Below are positions 45,473-53,578 of a DNA stretch of 64,000 nt, in pieces. Position 1 is the first letter of the stretch. Each line of letters begins with the position of its first letter. Where the stretch lies: assembly GCF_001625355.1 (NCBI RefSeq), contig NZ_JSEE01000006.1:152181-216180 (forward strand). The letters are read 5' to 3'. A program made the translations under genes and the position numbers. The stretch comes from Marinomonas sp. TW1 (GTDB lineage Bacteria; Pseudomonadota; Gammaproteobacteria; Pseudomonadales; Marinomonadaceae). The notes beneath the pieces are model-generated. The model had not been told where the DNA came from. It made no database searches and was given only the letters and a program-made list of their open reading frames with translations.

Positions 45473-45943
45473 CTAAATGGGCGTTATTTTGCTCGCTGTT
45501 TTGACGCGGGCCAAGGCATTGCGCACGATCAGTATATGAAAGGGCAAAATGGTTTTTAAATACAGTTGTCATAAGCGGTTATTGGGGTGAACCCACGTCG
45601 CTAAGAAAATACGGCCATCTAATGCCATAACGGAGACTCGAAAGTCCAAATGCTTGTCGTTGAAGCCGGCGATCAGCTCCGTTGGTGTGTCTGATTCAAC
45701 CGGAAAAAAGCCAACCTTATCTTCCGCTTCAGGACCTTCTTTTAACAATCCAAATGGTATGGTCACTAGGTTGCGTATACTCACCAGAAATTGAGCCCAC
45801 CCAGGAAAATCTGTAATGATGTTCGCGGCTTGGCGAGGTGAAAGATTGGCTTCAACTGAGTAGCAGTCAAGGAAGTCCGTGACGGCCATTCGTTGATAGA
45901 GTGAACTTTGTAAGGGAAGATCGGTTGAGGTGACTTTCATCAT
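45473..45943 (-). pseudogene. DUF2867 gene interrupted by an in-frame TGA
   Basis: Codons 1-124 (45943-45572) encode a DUF2867 protein, with PWAQ-like FPGWAQFLVSIRNL, IPFGLL and the KHLDFRVSVMA strand. A TGA follows at 45569-45571 right after HPNNRL. The same frame then continues for 31 codons as QLYLKTILPFHILIVRNALARV and more, to a TAG at 45473-45475, which is the normal family C-terminus. The full frame of 156 codons matches the expected length. Either a nonsense mutation, a sequencing error or readthrough is possible. The function is unknown. The open 124-codon part alone could still be made. Confidence 0.75.
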
Positions 45944-45970
45944 TCTGCTTACCTCTTTATATGTTGATGT

Positions 45971-46003
45971 AAAGCCTCTAGACGGGTGCCGTCTAGAGGC
46001 TTT
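45971..46003. terminator. Hairpin between the DUF1330 and DUF2867 genes
   Basis: 13-base perfect arms (45971-45983 and 45991-46003) around a 7-base loop. It lies just past the DUF1330 stop codon on the minus strand and should end that transcript. Confidence 0.8.
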
Positions 46004-46031
46004 GTTTGTTCACTTAACAGAAAACGCCGAG

Positions 46032-46307
46032 TTAAATTAAATGAAAGTGGCATTCCATGCCTTGTTCCCGCAACGGAATAAGGGCTTGGTAAGCGTCACT
46101 GTGATACCAATTTCTCGCACTTTCTTTATCCGGAAACTCAATCACGGCTTTCATCGGATGTGGTTTTTCACCATCTAATAATTCCGTTTCACCTTTGGCT
46201 ATGAAATGGCCGTTGAAGGGCGTAAAGGTTTGTGCGGCAAGAGCACTGTATTCTGCGAGTTTTTCTTTATTTAATGGGGTTAGGTCAACAATGACATAAT
46301 TTGGCAT
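46032..46307 (-). CDS. DUF1330 family protein
   Basis: A 91-residue ferredoxin-like-fold protein of unknown function. The pattern fits DUF1330: MPNYVIVDLTPLN at the start, GHFIAKGETELLDGEKP and VIEFPDKESARNWYHSDAYQALIPLR at the end. Genes of this family are often next to, and controlled by, a divergent LysR regulator, as here (93 bases away). No substrate is known. Confidence 0.85.
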   Translation of the reverse strand: MPNYVIVDLTPLNKEKLAEYSALAAQTFTPFNGHFIAKGETELLDGEKPHPMKAVIEFPDKESARNWYHSDAYQALIPLREQGMECHFHLI

Positions 46308-46399
46308 GGTGTTATCTCCTTACTGTATTGTGTTGACACAGCTTAGGTTTGTAAAAGATAGTAGACAATACCCATTAAATTAACGTGTTGTTTAAATAT

Positions 46400-47326
46400 A
46401 TGAACACTGTGAAATTGGCTCCCTTGCTGTTAATTTTTGTCGAAGTGGCAAACAAACGTTCTTTTACCGCCGCGGCGAAAAAGCTAGGCATGAGCAAATC
46501 GGCCATTAGCCAGCAGATCAAGCGTCTAGAAGAATCGATCGGTCATCAGTTGTTAATCCGCAATACCAGAGGGGTTGTCTTAACGTCGGCAGGCGAGAGC
46601 TTATTGGCACGCAGCGAATTATTGAGCGAGCAAATCAGTTTAACTTTGACGGAACTGGACAGTGAAAAAGACCAGCCTAGCGGGCATTTTAAAGTCTCTG
46701 TGCCGCCTTTTTTTGAAAAAGGCATTGTCATACCAGCCTTAAAGCAACTGTGTTTGGAGTTTCCCAAATTAACCCCAGAAGTGGTGGTGACTGAGAAATG
46801 GCAAGACTTGATAGAGCACAATTTGGATGCCGCCATTTTCGGGGGCGACATCAAAAATTGCGATTATCGTGCCTTATCTATAGGCACAGTCTCCGAGGTG
46901 TTCTGTGCCTCACCACGCTATCTGAAACAATACGGTGCCGTGACGTCCATCGAGAATTTGTCAAAACACAAGTACATAGGCACGGCTTGGCATCGTGAGA
47001 AGTTGCAGATTTTTTCTGACGACTATCGTCATGAGCAGCGCGTTGCTGTGCAACACAGTGCTAAGGTCAATACACTAACGACCGCTTTAGAGGCGGTACT
47101 GAATGACATGGGAGTTGCTTTGCTGCCTGAGTTTCTCGTGCAAACGCATCTAAACAAAGATGATCTAGTGAGGGTGCTGCCTGAGCTAAGAGGCCGAAGC
47201 TGGCATTTTTATTTTTTGCATCAGTACAAAGGGGAAAAGCCGGTTCACGTGACGCGTTTTTATCAGCTCTATCGACACTTTTTTAACAAAGGCATTGCCT
47301 CTTTTGAGCCTTCCGCATCGATTTAA
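46400..47326 (+). CDS. LysR family transcriptional regulator
   Basis: Regulator of about 308 residues with a classical N-terminal helix-turn-helix (FVEVANKRSFTAAAKKLGMSKSAISQQIKRLEESIG split here) and a LysR substrate domain with GHFKVSVPPFFEKG and a late DMGVALLPEFLVQ segment. ATG 46400 is chosen; the GTG at 46385 would add five residues. It diverges from the DUF1330 gene, the probable target. The effector is unknown. Confidence 0.88.
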   Translation: MNTVKLAPLLLIFVEVANKRSFTAAAKKLGMSKSAISQQIKRLEESIGHQLLIRNTRGVVLTSAGESLLARSELLSEQISLTLTELDSEKDQPSGHFKVSVPPFFEKGIVIPALKQLCLEFPKLTPEVVVTEKWQDLIEHNLDAAIFGGDIKNCDYRALSIGTVSEVFCASPRYLKQYGAVTSIENLSKHKYIGTAWHREKLQIFSDDYRHEQRVAVQHSAKVNTLTTALEAVLNDMGVALLPEFLVQTHLNKDDLVRVLPELRGRSWHFYFLHQYKGEKPVHVTRFYQLYRHFFNKGIASFEPSASI

Positions 47327-47458
47327 CCCATAACAAAGTGTTCGTCATAAAATTGACTTTTCGATGTCTTTAAATAGCGTTATATTTTTACCTGTGAGAG
47401 ACAGAAATAGAGCTCATAAAACAAGACATAAGGGAATATAAAATAGAGGAATAGCTCT

Positions 47459-47926
47459 TTGATTCATATTGAAAAGATGACCACTAAACATGTGGGTCGA
47501 GTCATTGATCTCAATGTGTTGCCAGATCAACAACGGTTTGTGGGACCAATGACCGATAGTTTGGCGCTGGCTAATGCGCAAGTTCGCCCCTACATCATCT
47601 GTGATCAAGAAGACATTGTTGGCTTTTTCATAGTCGATACTGTGTTCAGCCAATCCCATGATTTTGCCGACAGTCATGATCTTGGGTTGAGAAAATTCTT
47701 TATTGATCAAGCTTATCAAGGTAAAGGCTTTGCAGGTCAGGCTTTACGAGCCCTAGATGATCATCTTGAAGAAGCATACCCTAGATATAAACGCATTTTT
47801 TTAACCGTGAACTGCCTCAACATAGCCGCTAAGGCTTGTTATGAAAAGGCGGGCTTCAAAGACACTCAAACCTTATACGAAGGTGGTCCATCAGGCCCTC
47901 AGCACATTATGGTTAAGTCTCTTTGA
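47459..47926 (+). CDS. GNAT family N-acetyltransferase
   Basis: A 155-residue acetyltransferase with a GNAT fold: the first strand IHIEKMTTKHVGRVIDLNV, the acetyl-CoA loop AYQGKGFAGQALRALDDH, and FLTVNCLNIAAKACYEKAGFKD. The TTG at 47459 is taken as start because AGAGGA precedes it and the first strand would otherwise be lost; the next ATG is six codons later. It resembles small-molecule or aminoglycoside-6'-like GNATs but the acceptor is unknown. It stands alone between a LysR and a convergent TetR gene. Confidence 0.82.
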   Translation: MIHIEKMTTKHVGRVIDLNVLPDQQRFVGPMTDSLALANAQVRPYIICDQEDIVGFFIVDTVFSQSHDFADSHDLGLRKFFIDQAYQGKGFAGQALRALDDHLEEAYPRYKRIFLTVNCLNIAAKACYEKAGFKDTQTLYEGGPSGPQHIMVKSL

Positions 47927-47964
47927 ATTGAAGCGTGTTTTGTTTTGCTGATAAGGTGCCAATC

Positions 47965-48525
47965 TCACTCTGACAAAGTCTTCAGTGCAAGCTTTGCCGT
48001 GTTAATGCAAGCTTGCGCATCTGCCGCCTGTTGGTTTACATGAGACTGACTGATAAACCCCTCTTTTAATAAGCAAACCATGTCGAGTAAATAAATCGAC
48101 TGCTTTTGCAAACCTTGACCAATTAATTTTTTCACTTGCGCTTTATGATACTGGCAGTATTGCGCAATTTGGCTATCTGCCGCACTGAACTCCACGGCAC
48201 TGTTGACAAAAAAACAGCCACGAAAATGCCCAAGAACGGATTCTTTTCCGCTTACCCAAGACTCCAAAGCATAAAAGAGTGCTTCTATCATACTCTCATC
48301 CGAGTCTGCTTGATTAAGCTTACTTTCTAACCACTGGTAAAACACCTCATGGCGTTGTTGCAGTGCGGCTAAAATCAAGGCGTCTTTGCTGTCGAAATGA
48401 TGATAAAGGGTCTTCTTAGCGATACCAGATTGCTTTAAAACCTCATTAATGCCGATAACATGAATGCCCTGTTGGTAAAAAAGCTCCAATGCAGTATTGA
48501 TCAGTAACTGACGTTTGGTGTTCAT
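47965..48525 (-). CDS. TetR family transcriptional regulator
   Basis: A 186-residue regulator with a TetR helix-turn-helix (LFYQQGIHVIGINEVLKQSGI, KKTLYHHFDSKDALI) and a variable ligand domain containing HFRGCFFVNSAVEF, a pattern seen in TetR regulators of small-molecule stress genes. ATG 48525 follows AAGGAGA at ideal spacing; the upstream reading from 48546 is not needed. It diverges from an HPP-family gene, and two similar operators lie between, so it likely represses both. The inducer is unknown. Confidence 0.9.
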   Translation of the reverse strand: MNTKRQLLINTALELFYQQGIHVIGINEVLKQSGIAKKTLYHHFDSKDALILAALQQRHEVFYQWLESKLNQADSDESMIEALFYALESWVSGKESVLGHFRGCFFVNSAVEFSAADSQIAQYCQYHKAQVKKLIGQGLQKQSIYLLDMVCLLKEGFISQSHVNQQAADAQACINTAKLALKTLSE

Positions 48526-48556
48526 AATCTGTCTCCTTAATGCCATATTGACAAAG

Positions 48557-48574
48557 GTAGACCGATTTGTCTAC
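48557..48574. promoter_or_regulatory. TetR operator 1
   Basis: GTAGACCGATTTGTCTAC has GTAGAC / GTCTAC arms around 6 bases. It is an almost perfect inverted copy of operator 2 located 27 bases away and lies just upstream of the TetR gene. Confidence 0.75.
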
Positions 48575-48583
48575 CATTTAAGA

Positions 48584-48601
48584 GTAGACAGATCGGTCTA
48601 C
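48584..48601. promoter_or_regulatory. TetR operator 2
   Basis: GTAGACAGATCGGTCTAC carries the same arms as operator 1 and lies 18 bases before the HPP gene start, where bound repressor would block its transcription. Confidence 0.75.
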
Positions 48602-48618
48602 TTTTAAGGGGAAATTTA

Positions 48619-49077
48619 ATGAAGCATTTTTTAGCCTCGCTTTTAGCGGGTATCGGTGCCTTTACCGGCATCCTGTGTCTGGCGTATTTTGATCACAGTG
48701 TTTGGAATGCAACACTTTTGATGGCCCCCTTTGGTGCAACCGCCGTGTTGGTGTTTGGTCTGCCTAAAAGCCCGCTGGCGCAAGCCAAAAATGTGATTCT
48801 CGGGCACTTGATAACCGCCTTTATTGGTGTCTTTTTTGTTCAATACGTTGGCGTGGGTGTTTGGCAATTGGCCTTAGCAAGTGGTCTCGGTGTGACAAGC
48901 ATGCTGTTTACTAAAACCACTCATCCGCCAGCTGGTGCCAACCCGATACTTATCATGTTATCTGGACAAAGTTGGCTGTTTCTGCTGACGCCAGTATTGG
49001 CTGGTAGCATCATTATTGTTTTACTAGGGAAGGTGGTACGAGAGGCTCAAACTAGGCTCTCTGCTGAGTTGAATTAG
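48619..49077 (+). CDS. HPP family membrane protein
   Basis: A 152-residue protein with four to five hydrophobic helices. It contains the family motif TTHPPAGANPIL and the GATAVLVFGLPKSPLAQAKN loop. HPP proteins are proposed to carry nitrite or other small anions in plastids and cyanobacteria; the role in this organism is not established. It is governed by a divergent TetR gene through two close operators, and its transcript ends at a strong hairpin. Confidence 0.85.
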   Translation: MKHFLASLLAGIGAFTGILCLAYFDHSVWNATLLMAPFGATAVLVFGLPKSPLAQAKNVILGHLITAFIGVFFVQYVGVGVWQLALASGLGVTSMLFTKTTHPPAGANPILIMLSGQSWLFLLTPVLAGSIIIVLLGKVVREAQTRLSAELN

Positions 49078-49096
49078 TTGGTGAGTGACGGAACAA

Positions 49097-49126
49097 ACAA
49101 TAGCCAGCTGTGCGTCTGGCTATTGT
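49097..49126. terminator. Terminator between HPP and peroxiredoxin-like genes
   Basis: An 11-bp stem (49097-49107 with 49116-49126), with T-rich sequence on the plus-strand side. It separates two convergent genes. Confidence 0.85.
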
Positions 49127-49144
49127 TGTATTTTTCTACAAGAA

Positions 49145-49690
49145 TTACACCAATTCACCGCGTGCTGGGTAATCTTTATTAATGGCAAAATCGATTGCGC
49201 CAAGCACTTCTCTAAAATGTGGGCGAGCAAACGGCATGGTGCTGATGTTACTCCAATATAATGTGCCATCTGGACGCACTAAGAATAACCCAGGTTCGGT
49301 AAACTCTGCAGGTTCTTCAATACCAATACTGGTGAGACCTCGGCCTGCACTGCGATGTAATCCCCAATTCTGAGACTGCTCTGCCGTTAAGCCGTACGCT
49401 AAGGGTAGGTTTTCAATGTCCCATTCTGTTGAAGCTTGTTGAGCACGTTCTTTCGTATCTGAACTGAGTGCTAATACGTTCACACCTTTGGCTTGAAAGT
49501 CTTCCAATAAACGACTGAGTTCTTTCAAATAGGTTTTGCAGATTGGGCAATGCAGACCTCGATAAACCACCACCATCGTAAAATAGTCTGGTGTTTGGTC
49601 GGTAAGGCTCCATTTACCTTGTAACGTGTCGAGATTGAGTTCTGGCGTGGCTTGTCTTGGTTTCAATACGTTTGTGGTCAGTGTAGACAT
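49145..49690 (-). CDS. Peroxiredoxin-like (AhpC/TSA) protein
   Basis: A thioredoxin-fold protein of 181 residues. The active-site region VVYRGLHCPICKTYLKEL has two cysteines in CPxC spacing rather than the single peroxidatic Cys of classic Prx, as in the AhpC/TSA-like group that may act as thiol oxidoreductases. ALSSDTKERAQQAST and LFLVRPDGTLYWSNIS are also family-like. It lies next to a divergent AraC-type regulator, which may control it. Confidence 0.82.
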   Translation of the reverse strand: MSTLTTNVLKPRQATPELNLDTLQGKWSLTDQTPDYFTMVVVYRGLHCPICKTYLKELSRLLEDFQAKGVNVLALSSDTKERAQQASTEWDIENLPLAYGLTAEQSQNWGLHRSAGRGLTSIGIEEPAEFTEPGLFLVRPDGTLYWSNISTMPFARPHFREVLGAIDFAINKDYPARGELV

Positions 49691-49806
49691 AATTCATCCT
49701 CTTGTTGATGATTTAACAATGGAGACATCATAGAAGAATGAATGATACGATAGGTGTCTTAAAATATCATAAATGTTGCAGATCGTATTTATCATGAGTG
49801 TGTATT

Positions 49807-50652
49807 ATGGACAGATTGTCTTCCGTACTAAGTGCTTTTCGGCCTAGAACGACCGCGGTTACAGGGGTGTTTGCTCAACCTTCAGAACAACCATTGGCAT
49901 TGAAAAGCGGGGCTTGTTACTGGCTTTATTGTCTGTCGGGGGAGCTTCGCTTAACGGATCCGCATGGCAAGCGATTAGCGCTTTGTCAGGGGGAGGGCGT
50001 TTGGCTCGCATCAGGCATGAGCTTTAGTCTAATGGCATCATTAAATAAGCAAGCTTCACAACTATTAATCTGCGAATATGACTTTGCCAGCAAAGCTTTA
50101 AACCCTTTGTTGGATGATGGTTTGCATTGGGTAAAAGTCACTGAGAGCGAAACCATAGGACAGCAACTCCAACCTCTGCATTGCATTTTGATACAAGAAT
50201 TCACTCAGGACAGATGTGGTTCGCAAGTCGTGCTGGAGCGATTGGCCGAAGCCTTATTAGTGCAATTGTTACGGCTCTTCATGCAAACTAATCGTATACC
50301 ATCAGGGTTATTGGCAGGTTTAAGTGATACTAAGTTGGCTCGTGCTATTGTCGCGATGCATGAACAACCACATCAGGCTTGGCAGGTACATGAATTGGCG
50401 GCATTGGCCGGTATGTCTCGATCCAGTTTTAGTCGATTGTTTCGAGAAACTTTGGCCATGACCCCCATGGCTTATCTGACCTTATGGCGTATGCGTGTGG
50501 CAGCACAAAGACTGAAGAGCGGTGATAAAAATCTCGCCATTTTAAGTGATGAACTGGGTTATCAGAGCGAAGCGGCTTTTCGTCGCACTTTCAAAAGAAT
50601 CATGGGCGTCGCACCAGGGGCCGTAGTCCGAGCATCGTCAGCGCCTCATTGA
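49807..50652 (+). CDS. AraC family transcriptional regulator
   Basis: Regulator of about 281 residues with an N-terminal cupin-like sensing domain (GACYWLYCLSGELRL, ALCQGEGVWLASG) and two C-terminal AraC helix-turn-helices (VHELAALAGMSRSSFSRLFRE, LAILSDELGYQSEAAFRRTFKR). It resembles the AraC regulators with the AraC_binding_2 cupin. ATG 49807 is preferred over GTG 49798, although neither has a strong ribosome site. It diverges from the peroxiredoxin-like gene. The inducer is unknown. Confidence 0.87.
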   Translation: MDRLSSVLSAFRPRTTAVTGVFAQPSEQPLALKSGACYWLYCLSGELRLTDPHGKRLALCQGEGVWLASGMSFSLMASLNKQASQLLICEYDFASKALNPLLDDGLHWVKVTESETIGQQLQPLHCILIQEFTQDRCGSQVVLERLAEALLVQLLRLFMQTNRIPSGLLAGLSDTKLARAIVAMHEQPHQAWQVHELAALAGMSRSSFSRLFRETLAMTPMAYLTLWRMRVAAQRLKSGDKNLAILSDELGYQSEAAFRRTFKRIMGVAPGAVVRASSAPH

Positions 50653-50711
50653 GTTGAAAGGGGCTTTTTGTCTAATGGTGTGAATTAACTTACAAAATTG
50701 TCATAACCAGC

Positions 50712-50740
50712 TTGGCATCAAGATCGCTTGTCGCTATAAT
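50712..50740 (+). promoter_or_regulatory. Sigma-70 promoter of the tRNA gene
   Basis: TTGGCA and TATAAT are separated by exactly 17 bases, close to consensus, and lie 15 bases before the tRNA 5' end. Confidence 0.8.
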
Positions 50741-50754
50741 TCGTTTCGCTTTTC

Positions 50755-50831
50755 GGGCCTGTAGCTCAGTTGGTTAGAGCATCCGACTCATAATCGGCAG
50801 GTCCCCCGTTCAAGTCGGGGCAGGCCCACCA
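50755..50831 (+). tRNA. tRNA with CAU anticodon, probably tRNA-Ile2 (lysidine-modified)
   Basis: A 77-base tRNA with encoded CCA. The acceptor stem (GGGCCTG / CAGGCCC), D arm, T arm with GTTCAAG and the anticodon loop CTCATAA are complete; the anticodon CAT is at 50789-50791. The CAU anticodon could mean elongator Met or Ile2. Positions 4 and 5 are C, paired with G69 and G68, the pairs used by TilS to recognise tRNA-Ile2 in E. coli, whereas elongator Met has U4-A5. Ile2 is therefore preferred. A terminator follows ten bases later. Confidence 0.9.
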
Positions 50832-50840
50832 TATAAAATA

Positions 50841-50877
50841 AGCCCTAGCAGGTTAGTACTTGCTAGGGCTTTTTTTT
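50841..50877 (+). terminator. Intrinsic terminator of the tRNA gene
   Basis: AGCCCTAGCA / TGCTAGGGCT 10-bp stem with a 10-base loop, followed by a run of more than seven T. Confidence 0.93.
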
Positions 50878-51007
50878 CAATATGAATTCTGTGCTTTCAC
50901 CTAACCGGATTGCTTAGATATCTCATCGATCTTTTGATCGCATAAGTTTCCGTATAAATGTTCTCGTGATGAGTTGAGCAATCGATCATGCCTTATCACC
51001 AACGTGG

Positions 51008-51709
51008 CTATTTATAAACAAATGCTTGAATGAGACCTTGATAGAGTTCTTGAATACTTGGTAGGGGATCAAGGTGATCCGCTAAACAGGTATGGGCATC
51101 TGCTTTGATTGGATCATCGATCTGATTCATTTTATTACTCAAATTGATGGGCTTAATCAGTTGTTCAAGGGACGCGTTAACGAGTATGCAAGCTTGCGCG
51201 AGGATGACTTTATGTGTGCTTTTTGCAGTGATGATTCGTTGTGCCGTTCCTACTAATTTTCGTTCTTCAATATTCATATTGTAATCACCATCGCAATATG
51301 AATAGGGCGTAGCGTGTATTTGCGCGGTTAAACCATATCGATTTAAAAACTTTTGTAGGTTATTACACAGCTTTTGGTAGCCATCTTGAATTGAGTAAGG
51401 GTCTTCTGACGTCCAGAGGTATATATGGGATAAGTTAATAACCCCAGCTACCTGAGGCACAGGGGCACCACCTGTGCGTCGAGAAACGATGTGCCAATTA
51501 TCCAACTTAAGTTGAGTCAGTAATTCCGGTGTGTTTTGCCATTTCTTACTGGCTGGAAAAACAACCGTTTGAGTGGATGTTTGCCATAGGAGCAAGCATT
51601 CACTTAAATCACCCGACTGAATTTTGCCGATTAACTCGGCTTCTTTCTCAAATGCTTGTTCGACGGATGAGTTGGTGAGTTGAACAATACGATGTTTATT
51701 TTTATCCAT
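51008..51709 (-). CDS. Lipoate/biotin protein ligase family protein
   Basis: A 233-residue protein of the BPL/LplA/LipB fold. The nucleotide/acyl-binding loop reads RRTGGAPVPQ followed by GVINLSHIY, and the conserved lysine lies in ERKLVGTAQRI. These match the family, but the first loop differs from the RRxSGGGAVYHD of LplA, as in the subset seen in many gammaproteobacteria. It could load lipoate, octanoate or another acyl group; which target proteins it serves is unknown. It is a lone minus-strand gene, with no terminator or partner evident. Confidence 0.78.
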   Translation of the reverse strand: MDKNKHRIVQLTNSSVEQAFEKEAELIGKIQSGDLSECLLLWQTSTQTVVFPASKKWQNTPELLTQLKLDNWHIVSRRTGGAPVPQVAGVINLSHIYLWTSEDPYSIQDGYQKLCNNLQKFLNRYGLTAQIHATPYSYCDGDYNMNIEERKLVGTAQRIITAKSTHKVILAQACILVNASLEQLIKPINLSNKMNQIDDPIKADAHTCLADHLDPLPSIQELYQGLIQAFVYK

Positions 51710-52077
51710 AGACCCTAATGTCTTTTGTTGCTTTGTCGGTGGATAATCTAACAGTGCCTATCTTGATTGACTATGAATTGTTTGAAAAGGTAGCAGGCTG
51801 AGGGGCTGATACGTCATTTCTACGTGTGATATTTAGGCTTTGAGACACGAACTAAGCGATGTTCATGGTGTTGAATTGCTATCCTTTAAAGTGACATCTT
51901 TTTACACAATTCTGTGCTTTCTATATTACTTTTTCTTATAAGAGTTACTGATATTCGATCTTATCTATTTGGTTAACATTTTGTTACCATGGCGCGGATT
52001 TGGTCGACCTGTGCCGTTTTGCATGGAGTAAAGCGGATTTAATGTCGATGTCTAGGATGAAAGTTTAAGGTGTCATT
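51710..52077. other. Gene-free upstream region of tcyP
   Basis: These 368 bases separate the divergent ligase and tcyP genes. I see no ORF with a ribosome site, no RNA gene and no strong palindrome. A weak inverted repeat (GGTTAAC with GTTACC) lies at 51971-51988. Promoters for both genes must lie here. Confidence 0.6.
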
Positions 52078-53469
52078 ATGTTGTATTCCGTTCTCAATTT
52101 GGCGGTGTTTGTGGTGTTGTTGGTGGTGTTATTTCGTCAACAAAAATCAGAAAAATCCTTGTCTGTGCGTGTGTTTACCGGTTTGGGTTTAGGGGTCTTG
52201 TTCGGTGCGTCTTTGCAGTTCATTTATGGCGTGGGTAGTGGCCCAATTACTGATACGCTGGAGTATGTGAACATTGTTGGCTCTGGTTACGTCAGCTTGC
52301 TGAAGATGATCATTATGCCTTTGATTCTGGTGTCAATTATTGGTGCCATCGTCAAGGTAAAAGACACTGGCTCTTTGGGTAAGATGTCTGGTTCCATCAT
52401 TGGTATTTTGTTGGCCACCACGGCGGTATCGGCTTTGATCGGTGTGTTTGTGAGCAATCTTTTCGGTTTGTCTGCTGACGGCATTGTACAGGGCGCTCGT
52501 GAGATGGCGCGCGGTGAAGTCTTAGAAACACGTCTAGATGGTTTAGCCAATGTGTCTTTTGCGGATATGATTCGCTCTTTCTTCCCTGGTAATCCGTTTG
52601 CTGATCTGGCCGGTAGTCGTCCTACTTCTACCATTGCGGTGGTGATTTTTGCGGCCTTTATTGGTGTGGCTGGTGTAAAAGTAGCAAATACTCAGCCGGA
52701 AATTGGTGAAATTTTCGAACGCTTTGTTGATGTGTCACAAGCCATTGTTCGTACTTTAGTGCGCATGGTGTTGAGCCTAACGCCTTACGGTATTTTGGCG
52801 CTGATGACTAAGGTCGTGGCAGGTTCTAATGTGTCTGACATTTTGACTTTGTTGAACTTCGTTGTGGCGTCTTATGTCGGTTTGGCCTTGATCTTGGTGA
52901 TGCATTTGTGTCTGTTGGCGTTTAATGGCATTTCGCCGATTCGTTATTTGAAGAAGGTGTCTCCTGTGCTTCTGTTTGCCTTCACGTCGCGTTCTAGTGC
53001 CGGTACGATTCCACTGAACATTGAAACGCAAACCAAGAGCTTAGGTAACGGTGACGGTGAAGCGAACTTCTCTGCTTCCTTTGGTGCCACCATGGGACAA
53101 AATGGCTGTGCTGGTTTGTATCCGGCTATGTTGGCGGTGATGATTGCGCCAACGATTGGAATCAATCCATTGGATCCTTCTTTCATCTTGTCTTTGGTGG
53201 CCATTGTCACCATTAGCTCATTCGGTATTGCAGGTATTGGTGGCGGTGCGACCTTTGCCGCTCTAATCGTGTTGTCGGCGTTAGATATGCCAGTGGCGCT
53301 AGCGGGTTTGTTGATTTCGATTGAGCCTTTGATTGATATGGGCCGAACGGCGGTTAATGTGAATGGCGCAATGACATCGGGAACGATCACGTCTAAGTGG
53401 CTGGGTCATACTGATGGCGAGACGTTTGCCAGTGATAATGAAGCCAGTGGCGAGTTCAAAAACGGCTAA
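52078..53469 (+). CDS. tcyP: L-cystine:cation symporter TcyP
   Basis: A 463-residue inner-membrane symporter of the DAACS family, equal in length to E. coli TcyP (YdjN). It shares the diagnostic SYVGL-type segments, FAFTSRSSAGTIPLN (substrate hairpin), ASFGATMGQNGCAGLYPAMLAV, GIGGGATFAALIVL and DMGRTAVNVNGAM. It imports cystine with sodium or protons for sulfur supply. The start has AAGGTG upstream. It is monocistronic, ending at a hairpin terminator. Confidence 0.92.
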   Translation: MLYSVLNLAVFVVLLVVLFRQQKSEKSLSVRVFTGLGLGVLFGASLQFIYGVGSGPITDTLEYVNIVGSGYVSLLKMIIMPLILVSIIGAIVKVKDTGSLGKMSGSIIGILLATTAVSALIGVFVSNLFGLSADGIVQGAREMARGEVLETRLDGLANVSFADMIRSFFPGNPFADLAGSRPTSTIAVVIFAAFIGVAGVKVANTQPEIGEIFERFVDVSQAIVRTLVRMVLSLTPYGILALMTKVVAGSNVSDILTLLNFVVASYVGLALILVMHLCLLAFNGISPIRYLKKVSPVLLFAFTSRSSAGTIPLNIETQTKSLGNGDGEANFSASFGATMGQNGCAGLYPAMLAVMIAPTIGINPLDPSFILSLVAIVTISSFGIAGIGGGATFAALIVLSALDMPVALAGLLISIEPLIDMGRTAVNVNGAMTSGTITSKWLGHTDGETFASDNEASGEFKNG

Positions 53470-53484
53470 TTGAGTGTGTTAATC

Positions 53485-53518
53485 ACAAAAAAAACCACCT
53501 TAGGGTGGTTTTTTTGTG
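53485..53518. terminator. Terminator after tcyP
   Basis: ACCACC / GGTGGT stem extended by paired A and T runs, TTAG loop. It serves convergent tcyP and rhlE. Confidence 0.88.
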
Positions 53519-53578
53519 TTTGTTTTTTGATCAATTGGTGGTGCGTTTGCGTATCAAATATAGATTCGCGTCAGACGT

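Noticed and set aside
45569..45571. Selenocysteine at the DUF2867 TGA
   Set aside because: There is no precedent for selenium in this family, no clear hairpin right after the TGA, and the residue aligned there is not a cysteine in relatives as far as I recall.
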